Below, one piece after another: positions 24,609 to 31,534 of a DNA stretch of 48,671 nt. A program made the translations under genes and the position numbers. The stretch's first letter is position 1; the number at the start of each line of letters is the position of its first letter. The DNA is from an uncultured delta proteobacterium. Its GTDB lineage: Bacteria > Myxococcota_A > Polyangia > Polyangiales > Ga0077539. The stretch is taken from the NCBI GenBank assembly GCA_903845045.1, contig CAIMWA010000249.1:1-48671 (forward strand), written 5' to 3'. The notes beneath the pieces are model-generated. The model searched no databases and was not told the origin of the DNA. It saw only the letters and a list, made by a program, of their open reading frames with translations.

Positions 24609-27109
24609 CGGGCGTCGATCCACGCCGCCGGGTGAAGCAGTCCGAGCACGCGGCGCCACCGCGGCGTCGACGCGGCCACCTCGCGGCGCACCGCGCGCAG
24701 CGTCTCGCGCCACGCGGGACGGGAGAATCGTTCCGCCGCCTTGGCGGGGTCCGCGAGCTTCGCGGCCACGTGCATCTCGGTCAGCTTCGCGAAGGTCGGA
24801 GACACCCGCTCCACGCGCTCGGCAAAGCGCTCGCGAGGCTCGCCGGCCTCACGGACCACGCCGACCTCGGACAAGAGGTCGAGGACGCCGCGGTAGGCGG
24901 TGCGCGGCAGCGCGCGACGGCCCGCCGCGAAGGTGCGCGCACGACGCCAGAGCTTCACCGCGTACAGCGCCGCGAGCACCGCTCCGAGCAGCCGCAGGAG
25001 CCCGCGACCAAGGTCCCGAGCGTAGTGGTGGCGCGGCTCCTGGCGCCGGGCCGGCGGGGGATCCTCGGGGCGCGCGGGCTGTTGCCGCGCCATCTCGCCG
25101 AGGATGCGCTGGAGGTCCTCGTCGGTGCCCTGGCCCGGCGGGTCGAGGTTCCGCTCGGCGGCGATGTCGAGGACGATCCAGCCGTAGCCGGTGACGTAGA
25201 GTTCGGGCCACGCGTGGGCGTCGCCGGCGCGCAGCAGGATCGTCGACCCGCCGCGGCGGTTGCTCTCGTCGGAGTGGTAGCCGGCGCTGATGCGCGACGG
25301 GATGCCCAGCGAGCGCCAGAGGAACACCGCGCTGTGGGCGAAGTGCACGCAGTACCCGGTGCGGTCGCCGAAGAGGAAGTCGGCGGTGGGGTTCGGCACG
25401 TTCGCGTGGCGGTGGTGCGTCGAATAGATCAGCTCGTGGTCGAGCCAGAGCTTGATCGCGAGCGCCTCGGCGAAGGGGTCCGTGCGCAGGCGGACCGGCA
25501 GGCGCTCGTTGACGATGCGCTGCGCGAGCTCGTGGTAGCGCGGGTCGTCGGGCGCCGCCGTGAAGTACGACCGCACCTCCGGCGACCACCGCGGATCGCC
25601 GGCGCCGCGGCCCGTGAGCCGTCGGAACTCCACGGACTGCGCCAGCGACTCGAAGCGCCACGCCCGCACGAAGCGCTGCGGGTTCGGGTTGCCCGCGGGG
25701 AAGTAGCGGACCGGAGCCTCGAGCGCGAAGGGGTACGTGTGCTGCGCGAGCACCGCCACGAGGCCGCGCACGCGGGTGCGTCCGCTGGCGCCGATGGGCT
25801 CGCGCACCGTCTGCTCCATCGTCGGAAAGTCGTCGACGACGTCGCCGTCGACGTCGGAGCGCGTGGTGCGCACGAGCCGCACGCCGGTGTACTGGCTCCA
25901 GACCTCCTGCCGGAAGTAGTACGCGCCGGACGGCGGAGAGTAGTCGTCGTCGAGGACCACGACGGCCATCGGCGCCGGCGAGTTGCTCGGGGCCTGGTCG
26001 TCGTCGAGGCGCTCGCTGGCCGAGGGCGGCGTCGGGCGTCCGCCGTCGTGGGCACCCACGCCGTGGCCGCCGTCGAGGTCGATGAGCCGCGGCATCGGCA
26101 CGTCGCCGCCATCGCTCGCGTCCGGGGTGCCGCCGCCGCCGCCGCCGTCGAGGTCCCCGCCGCCACCGCCGCCGCCGTCGCCGCCGTCGGAGCCCGACGA
26201 TCCGCCGCCGTCGCCCGCGTCGTCTCCGCTCGAACCCCCACCGCCGTCGCCGCCGTCGGTTCCGCGTCCTCCGCCGCCGTCGCCCGCGTCGACGCCTGGT
26301 CCGCCGCCGCCGTCGCCCGCGTCGGGACCACCGGCCCCACCGCCGTCGCGCGCGCCAGGACCGTGTCCGTTGCCTGCATCCGGGGTCGTTCGCGGCCGCT
26401 GACCCATGCCCGCATCGCGCTGCACCGGATCGCCGATGGACGGCGCCACCGGCGCGCCCACCACCTGGAACACCGCGACCGCTCCGAGCGCCAGGAGGAC
26501 CAGCATCAACAACGACGAGAGGGCGCGCCCGCTGCGCGTCTCGGCCACCAACAGCACGGCGAGGAGCGTCACCGAGGCGGCGCCGATGGCGAGCAGCGCC
26601 TGCGCGGGGTCGATGCCCTGCTGCCACGCCCAGTCCGACAACCACAACGGACGCGCGATGACGCCCTCGCGGTGCCCGGCGAAGACCGACGCGAACGCCG
26701 CCGTCACCAGCGCGAGCTCCACCGCCATCGCCGCCGGACGGCGCACCGCGACGAGGCGGAGCGCAGCCACCGACGTGAGCGCCAGCGATCCGAAGCGCAG
26801 GACGCTCGCGAAGACCAACGCGTTGGCCGGGCCGAGCGACGCCGCGAGGGTCTCGGTGCGCACCGCGAGGGCCGCGATCTCCCAGCCGCCCAAGCACGCC
26901 ACCGCCAGCGCCCCGAGGACCACTGGCGCCCGCGCGCGCGATCGGCCGAGGACCTCGCCGAGGGCGACGCCCGCGACGGCGCCGAGCATGGCTGCGACGA
27001 GCGCCTCGCCCAGCGCGATGCCCCAGCTCACGGCGAACGCCGCGAGCGCGAAGGCCAGCGAGCGCACCGGATGACGCCAGCCGCCGAGCGCGGCGCGGAG
27101 CAGCTTCAC
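24605..27109 (-). CDS. Membrane-anchored transglutaminase-like protein
   Basis: 834 residues; the GTG at 27109 overlaps the DUF58 stop (GTGA). The N-terminal 230 residues hold about six membrane segments. Next comes an approximately 100-residue Gly/Asp linker (residues about 240-337), then an extracytoplasmic transglutaminase-like domain. The catalytic triad reads Cys587 (GDRTGYCVHFAHS), His632 (GDAHAWPEL) and Asp648 (IVLDIAAE). A further membrane span (LLRLLGAVLAALYAVKLWRR) and a cytoplasmic C-terminal DUF4129-like tail follow. Such proteins occur with MoxR and DUF58 and are proposed to process or crosslink cell-surface proteins. The linker composition is unusual within the family. Confidence 0.88.
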   Translation of the reverse strand: MKLLRAALGGWRHPVRSLAFALAAFAVSWGIALGEALVAAMLGAVAGVALGEVLGRSRARAPVVLGALAVACLGGWEIAALAVRTETLAASLGPANALVFASVLRFGSLALTSVAALRLVAVRRPAAMAVELALVTAAFASVFAGHREGVIARPLWLSDWAWQQGIDPAQALLAIGAASVTLLAVLLVAETRSGRALSSLLMLVLLALGAVAVFQVVGAPVAPSIGDPVQRDAGMGQRPRTTPDAGNGHGPGARDGGGAGGPDAGDGGGGPGVDAGDGGGGRGTDGGDGGGGSSGDDAGDGGGSSGSDGGDGGGGGGGDLDGGGGGGTPDASDGGDVPMPRLIDLDGGHGVGAHDGGRPTPPSASERLDDDQAPSNSPAPMAVVVLDDDYSPPSGAYYFRQEVWSQYTGVRLVRTTRSDVDGDVVDDFPTMEQTVREPIGASGRTRVRGLVAVLAQHTYPFALEAPVRYFPAGNPNPQRFVRAWRFESLAQSVEFRRLTGRGAGDPRWSPEVRSYFTAAPDDPRYHELAQRIVNERLPVRLRTDPFAEALAIKLWLDHELIYSTHHRHANVPNPTADFLFGDRTGYCVHFAHSAVFLWRSLGIPSRISAGYHSDESNRRGGSTILLRAGDAHAWPELYVTGYGWIVLDIAAERNLDPPGQGTDEDLQRILGEMARQQPARPEDPPPARRQEPRHHYARDLGRGLLRLLGAVLAALYAVKLWRRARTFAAGRRALPRTAYRGVLDLLSEVGVVREAGEPRERFAERVERVSPTFAKLTEMHVAAKLADPAKAAERFSRPAWRETLRAVRREVAASTPRWRRVLGLLHPAAWIDAR
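26100..26390. repeat. Gly/Asp-rich low-complexity tract in the transglutaminase gene
   Basis: The plus strand shows recurrent GCCGCCGCC(G)TC units, which on the coding strand give repeats of DGGGG, DAGDGGGG and GTDGGDGGGG covering about 95 codons. It is an in-frame, acidic, flexible linker between the membrane domain and the catalytic domain. The unit length varies, so copy-number change between strains is plausible. Confidence 0.75.
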
Positions 27110-28446
27110 GCCGCCTCCAACGATCGGTGATGGCCGCCGGGGTAGACGTGCCCGCCCACGCGGTCGACGAGCATCACCGGAGCGCGGGTCGTCGCGAGGG
27201 CCTTCAGCACGGCGGCCACGTCCTCGCCACGCGAGGGCCCCACGGGCTCCTGCGCCGCCCCGACGGTGCGGAGCACGAAGCGGGTCCACCAGGTGCGCTT
27301 GCCAGGCGGCACGATGCCGTCGGTGCACACGACGAACTCCACCGGCGACTGCATCTGGTTGGGCGACGAGCGCGCCTTCACCGTGGCGAGCACCCGATCG
27401 AGCCACGGGCCCGGACGCGCCGGAACGAAGACCACCGCCCGCGACACCGCGCCCGGCGTCGCCTTGCGGAGAAAGTCACCGAGGCCCGCGCCCGCGAGGG
27501 CGTCCTCGGTCGAGGCCGAGCGCGCGAGCACCTCCATGGCCTGCACCGACGACTTCGCCGGCACGTCGCAGCCGTCGGCCCCGAGCACCCACTCCGCGCC
27601 GAGGGCTCCGGTGTCGACGGCAACCCGTGCAGCGCCCGCCGCGGGCTCGTCGCCGGGACCCGTCACCACGTAGGCCACGGTCTGCCGGGTGGGCGCGATG
27701 GCGCGCTCGGGGGTGCGCACGACGAGCTGCCGGGTGCGCGCGAAGACCTTCCAGAGGACGAACTTGATGGGGTCGCCGGGGGCGTAGTGCCGAAGGTCGA
27801 TGCGCTCGCCCTCGGGAGGGCCGCCGGGATGCGAGATCTCGTCGCCGCCGGCGATGGAGCGCACCACCCGCATCTGCCGCAGCGCCCCGACGGATGGAGC
27901 GAAACGAACGACGCGGGTCTCGCGCAGGCGCACGGTGACGCGGGTGAGCCCGAAGGCGTCGCCGACCTCGAGCGCGCGCACCACGGATTCGTGAAGTCCG
28001 CGGCGCAGCGGGCGGATCTCCTCCTGGAGCCGGCGCTTCAAAGGCACGAGCCGCACCTCGGCGACGGGGCTGAGCCACGTCCATGAGAGGCGAACGAAGG
28101 GCACGTACCAGAGGCTCGGGAGCGAGAACCCCGTGCGCGCCGCGTAGCCGCACTCGAGCTGGAGCGCATCGTCGGTGCGACGGCGCCGCTGCTGCAGCAG
28201 CATGGTTACGGCCGTCGCGACGGTGACAAGCAGCGTGAGGGCCACCAGCGCGAGGCCGACCGCCCCGACCACGAGGAGCAGCAGGTCGACCTGGTGGAGC
28301 CCATAGCGAACGAGCGCCAACGCCGATCCCGCCGCGACCAGAACGCCCAGACCGGTCAACGGAAACCACGCGCGGACGGCCCGGGCCGCCGCCGTGACGC
28401 GTTGCAGCACCCTCGGAAACCATCGACGTAGCGGGGCAAATCTCAT
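27106..28446 (-). CDS. DUF58 protein, first gene of the MoxR operon
   Basis: 446 residues from the ATG at 28446; an in-frame GTG at 28479 exists but gives an unconvincing leader. Two membrane segments lie near the N-terminus (GLGVLVAAGSALALVRYGLH and LLLLVVGAVGLALVALTLLV). The DUF58 signature is GERIDLRHYAPGDPIKFVLW followed by VFARTRQLVVRTPE at about residues 215-250, and a von Willebrand-like fold follows. DUF58 proteins are standard partners of MoxR ATPases. It is followed by the transglutaminase in GTGA overlap, and 85 bp separates it from the HTH/receiver gene upstream, where a promoter would be expected. Confidence 0.88.
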   Translation of the reverse strand: MRFAPLRRWFPRVLQRVTAAARAVRAWFPLTGLGVLVAAGSALALVRYGLHQVDLLLLVVGAVGLALVALTLLVTVATAVTMLLQQRRRRTDDALQLECGYAARTGFSLPSLWYVPFVRLSWTWLSPVAEVRLVPLKRRLQEEIRPLRRGLHESVVRALEVGDAFGLTRVTVRLRETRVVRFAPSVGALRQMRVVRSIAGGDEISHPGGPPEGERIDLRHYAPGDPIKFVLWKVFARTRQLVVRTPERAIAPTRQTVAYVVTGPGDEPAAGAARVAVDTGALGAEWVLGADGCDVPAKSSVQAMEVLARSASTEDALAGAGLGDFLRKATPGAVSRAVVFVPARPGPWLDRVLATVKARSSPNQMQSPVEFVVCTDGIVPPGKRTWWTRFVLRTVGAAQEPVGPSRGEDVAAVLKALATTRAPVMLVDRVGGHVYPGGHHRSLEAA

Positions 28447-28531
28447 CGCAGGCGATCGTGCGCCGGGAGCATGGCACACGAACCTACGACACGGCGACGT
28501 TGATCCCGTTCCAAGGCCGCGGGCGATTCCT

Positions 28532-29122
28532 TCAGGGGAGCCCGGCGATGGCCGCGCGCCAGCCGACGTCGTGGTCGCGCAGGGCGACGCGCGCTCCGTG
28601 CGAGAGGGCTGCCGGGAGCGCCGCCTCGACGCCCGACACCGCCAATACCGGCACGCCGCCGAGAACCGCGTCGGCCGCCAAGGCCCGGAGCAGCGCGAGG
28701 GGGTTCAGCCCGAGCACGTCGAGGTCCACGACCACCGCCGCGGGCGGGCGCGCGCCGACGGTGAGCAGGTCGTCGTAGAGCCCGCGGTGCGGCACGAGCT
28801 TCCACCCCGCCGGGACGACCTCTTGAAACCGGCGGTGCAACGCCGGCTGCTCGGTGAGGAGCTGGATCCTTCGCGGCTCCACCGGCGCCGCGATGGCGAC
28901 GGGGAGCGACAGGCCCCGCGAGGCCAGAAAGGTCGCGGCGTCCTCGAAGGCGATGCGCACGCTGCGACCCACGGTGCGCGACACGCGGATCTCCCCGCGC
29001 CGCACCGCCTGGAGCACGGTGGACCGATGCAACCCCGCGAGCCGCGCGAGCTCCGCGGCGTGAAACCACTGAGGAGGGGTCGCCCCTCCGACGCTGCCCT
29101 GCGCGCGACGCACGGCGCACAC
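28532..29122 (-). CDS. Excisionase-type HTH protein with a pseudo-receiver domain
   Basis: About 196 residues if a GTG at 29122 is used; another in-frame GTG is at 29113, and the ATG at 29338 would add an unlikely 72-residue leader. The N-terminal MerR/excisionase helix-turn-helix is at about residues 18-70 (FHAAELARLAGLHRSTVLQA, VSRTVGRSVRIAFED). A receiver-like fold follows, with AAVVVDLDVLG holding an Asp at the phosphoacceptor strand, but the N-terminal acidic pair is absent (RIQLLTEQPALHRRF). Regulation by phosphorylation is therefore doubtful. It is a DNA-binding regulator of unknown target, divergent from the sigma factor gene and upstream of the DUF58 operon on the same strand. Confidence 0.7.
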   Translation of the reverse strand: MCAVRRAQGSVGGATPPQWFHAAELARLAGLHRSTVLQAVRRGEIRVSRTVGRSVRIAFEDAATFLASRGLSLPVAIAAPVEPRRIQLLTEQPALHRRFQEVVPAGWKLVPHRGLYDDLLTVGARPPAAVVVDLDVLGLNPLALLRALAADAVLGGVPVLAVSGVEAALPAALSHGARVALRDHDVGWRAAIAGLP

Positions 29123-29170
29123 CGTAGAACGGGTCGCAGGTAATTTGGCAGCTTCGCGCGTCTGGTCCCA

Positions 29171-29263
29171 ATGGATCGATGCATGGGACTCGTCGTGGCA
29201 TTGCTGGTGATCGGGCTCGTGGCCGGAGACCTGCTCGGAGTGCTGGAGCGAGCGCGCTCCTGA
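29171..29263 (+). CDS. Possible 30-residue hydrophobic microprotein
   Basis: ATG at 29171 (another at 29183), stop TGA at 29261. It reads as a hydrophobic span, GLVVALLVIGLVAGDLLGVL, ending ERARS. It lies alone in the 255-bp divergent gap between the HTH gene and the sigma factor gene. There is no clear ribosome binding site, so it could equally be chance. Confidence 0.22.
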   Translation: MDRCMGLVVALLVIGLVAGDLLGVLERARS

Positions 29264-29377
29264 CGGCGGGCGCTTCCGCGCGGGCGGCTCCTGGACGATG
29301 ATGCGTCCTGCGATGAATGTGCGCAGGCGACGTTGCATCTACCCCGTTCAAGGAGCCGCTCCGTGCGGGACCCGTAG

Positions 29378-30046
29378 ATGGCGACAGTCTTCGCACCACG
29401 ACTCTCAGGCCTGGGCGCACGCGTGACGCGTGACGAGGACGGCACCCCGGCGTACGTCCGGCAGGCCCGCGAGGGTGATGCCCGGGCGTTCCAGGAGTTG
29501 TTCCGCAACCATCGTCGCGACGTCGGCCGCCTCGTCGCCCGGCTCCTCGGTCCGCGACCCGACGTCGAGGACGTGGTGCAGGAGGTCTTCCTGCAGGTGT
29601 TCCGCTCGCTCCAGAACTTTCGCGGTGAAGCTCGGTTCACGACGTGGCTGCACCGCGTCGCGGTGAACGTCACGCTGATGCACCTGCGCGCTGCCCGCAG
29701 CCGCCCGCGCCTCGGCCAGGAGCTGCTCGACGAGCCCGCGGCCCCCGATGGCTCCTCCCCGGTGGACGAGGCCGCCCGCAACCAACGCCTCCGCGCCCTG
29801 TACCGAATCCTCGACACCCTCTCGGAGAAGAAGCGCGCCGTGTTCATCCTCCACGACCTCGACGGCGTGCCCGCCGGACAGATCGCCGCAACGCTCGATA
29901 CGCCCGTGCTGACCGTCCGAACGCGCCTCTTCTATGCCCGCAAGGAGGTCTACGCCGCCATGGCCGGAGACCCGACGCTCGAGTCCATCGCCCGCGAACT
30001 CGCCTCGCCGGAGGCCGCTGCCGCTGCAGCGGAGAGCCCGCAATGA
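29378..30046 (+). CDS. ECF-type RNA polymerase sigma factor
   Basis: 222 residues. Region 2 is at about residues 28-100 (AREGDARAFQELFRNHRRDV, PDVEDVVQEVFLQVFRSLQN, GEARFTTWLHRVAVNVTLMH) and region 4 is at about 140-200 (TLSEKKRAVFILHDLDGVPA, TPVLTVRTRLFYARKEVYAA). The lack of region 3 marks it as a group IV sigma. Its stop overlaps the start of the anti-sigma-like gene by 4 bp, the classic sigma/anti-sigma layout, and the gene probably controls its own operon. Its regulon cannot be read here. Confidence 0.92.
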   Translation: MATVFAPRLSGLGARVTRDEDGTPAYVRQAREGDARAFQELFRNHRRDVGRLVARLLGPRPDVEDVVQEVFLQVFRSLQNFRGEARFTTWLHRVAVNVTLMHLRAARSRPRLGQELLDEPAAPDGSSPVDEAARNQRLRALYRILDTLSEKKRAVFILHDLDGVPAGQIAATLDTPVLTVRTRLFYARKEVYAAMAGDPTLESIARELASPEAAAAAAESPQ

Positions 30047-31530
30047 ACCCGCATCCCTCCATCGATTCGCTGGTCGCGCACCTCGACGCGCCGGCTTCCG
30101 CCGTGGGCTCGCATCTCGATGCGTGCTCCGAGTGCCGTACCCGCGCGTCACGCCTCGCCGGGGGCCTCGCCCTCATCGACGAGGCGCAGCGCACGTCCAT
30201 TCCGCCCCTTCCGTGGGAGCGCATGGAGTCCGTGCTCCAGGACGAGGCCGCGCGGCTGTCCGTGGAGATCCGCGCGGGGCGGTTGCGCCCGGTGCGCGTC
30301 GTCCCGGCCTGGGTGGGCGGTGCGCTCGCGATGGCCGCGGGCGTGGCCCTCGTCGCAGGGGTGCAGGCGTGGCGGCACCACGAGGCAGCTCCGTCGACGC
30401 TCGCGCACCGCGTGCTGCCGGCGGCCACGCCGACGACGGCGCCGTCGCTCGCGCCGCAGGCTCCTCGCGTCGATGGGGTGGTGCTGCTCGCGTCGGGCGG
30501 TGCCCTCTACCAGGCGCCTTCGGAGGCCGGCGTGCCGCTGGCGCGGGTCGATGTCGTGCATGAAGGTGCGCGCGTCGAGACGCCGGGTGCGGGTCGCGCC
30601 GTCTTCACCGTGGGCCAGGGTTGGACCGCGGACCTCCGCGCACGGTCGGCGCTGCAGCTCGCGCGGCTCCGCGACGATCGTGCCGACCTGACGCTGGAGC
30701 ATGGCGAGGTGGCGCTGGCGCCGGCGGCCGGGGAGACGCGTGCGCTGCGTCTCGTCGATGGGCCGTGGAGCGTCGAGGCCCACGGCGCGGTGATGGCTCG
30801 CAGCGAGGCGACGGTGCTTCGCGTGGTGGTCCTCGCGGGGCACGTCGACGTGCGGCGCGACGGCGGCGACGCGCTCACGGTGACGGGCCCGATGGTGGTG
30901 GAGCTCCCGCTCGACGGCGGCGCGCCGGTGCAGTCCTCGGCGGGCGCCTCGGACCCCGCGGCGCTGGACCTCGCGCTCTTCGCGTCGCAGCGGCCGCTGG
31001 CGCTGATCCCCGACGTCGACCCGTCGGCGGCGCTGACGCTGCGCGACCAGGGCGCCCTGCCCTCGGCCCTCGAGGCCGCGCGCTTCGCCCAGCCCGGCGT
31101 GCTCGAGGCCCGTCGCGGGGCCACGGCGGTGCGTCTCGACCTCGCGTCGTCGGAGCCCCCCCGGTGGACGCCGGTGCACCCGACGGCGGTGGTCGCGGCC
31201 CGCGCGCCGACGCTGCACGCCCCGACGGAGATCCCGACGCCGGCCCGCGCCGCGGACCCGGTGGACGCGCGCATCGCGGCCTTCGAGCACAACGTGCCGG
31301 CGCGGCTGCAGCGCTGCTTCGACAACTGCCGCGAGCAGAACCGCTGCCGCGCGCCGATGCAGGGCCAGGTGCGCTTCGACGTGTCGGCGGACGGCCATGC
31401 GGTGATCCGCTCCATCGACGCCTCCGCCGAGGGTGCGCGGAGCTGCCTCGTGAACCAGGCGCAGTTCCTCCCGGCGCCGCGCACCGACTCGGGCTTCACC
31501 TTCGCCATGCCCTACCGCTTCGCCGAGTGA
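30043..31530 (+). CDS. Membrane anti-sigma factor with FecR and TonB-like domains
   Basis: 495 residues. The N-terminus carries a zinc anti-sigma-type motif HxxxCxxC in GSHLDACSECRTRAS (about residues 24-38). One membrane span follows (VVPAWVGGALAMAAGVALVA, about 87-106). The periplasmic part has a FecR-like beta domain (about 140-290; ALYQAPSEAGVPLARVDVVH, LRLVDGPWSVEAHGAVMARS). At the C-terminus is a module resembling TonB/AgmX ends (RLQRCFDNCREQNRCRAPMQ, GQVRFDVSADGHAVIRSIDA). This joins sigma-factor inhibition to a possible surface-signal sensor in one chain. The ATG overlaps the sigma stop. It is convergent with a TonB-dependent receptor after 4 bp. Domain order is seen in sequence; signalling role is inferred. 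Confidence 0.75.
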   Translation: MNPHPSIDSLVAHLDAPASAVGSHLDACSECRTRASRLAGGLALIDEAQRTSIPPLPWERMESVLQDEAARLSVEIRAGRLRPVRVVPAWVGGALAMAAGVALVAGVQAWRHHEAAPSTLAHRVLPAATPTTAPSLAPQAPRVDGVVLLASGGALYQAPSEAGVPLARVDVVHEGARVETPGAGRAVFTVGQGWTADLRARSALQLARLRDDRADLTLEHGEVALAPAAGETRALRLVDGPWSVEAHGAVMARSEATVLRVVVLAGHVDVRRDGGDALTVTGPMVVELPLDGGAPVQSSAGASDPAALDLALFASQRPLALIPDVDPSAALTLRDQGALPSALEAARFAQPGVLEARRGATAVRLDLASSEPPRWTPVHPTAVVAARAPTLHAPTEIPTPARAADPVDARIAAFEHNVPARLQRCFDNCREQNRCRAPMQGQVRFDVSADGHAVIRSIDASAEGARSCLVNQAQFLPAPRTDSGFTFAMPYRFAE

Positions 31531-31534
31531 CCCT

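Noticed and set aside
29073..29089. Perfect GGAGGGG/CCCCTCC dyad
   Set aside because: It lies within the coding region of the HTH protein and has no T-run or promoter context; treated as incidental.
29123..29338. N-terminal extension of the HTH gene to the ATG at 29338
   Set aside because: The added residues are not compact or conserved-looking and the DNA there is less biased than coding DNA.
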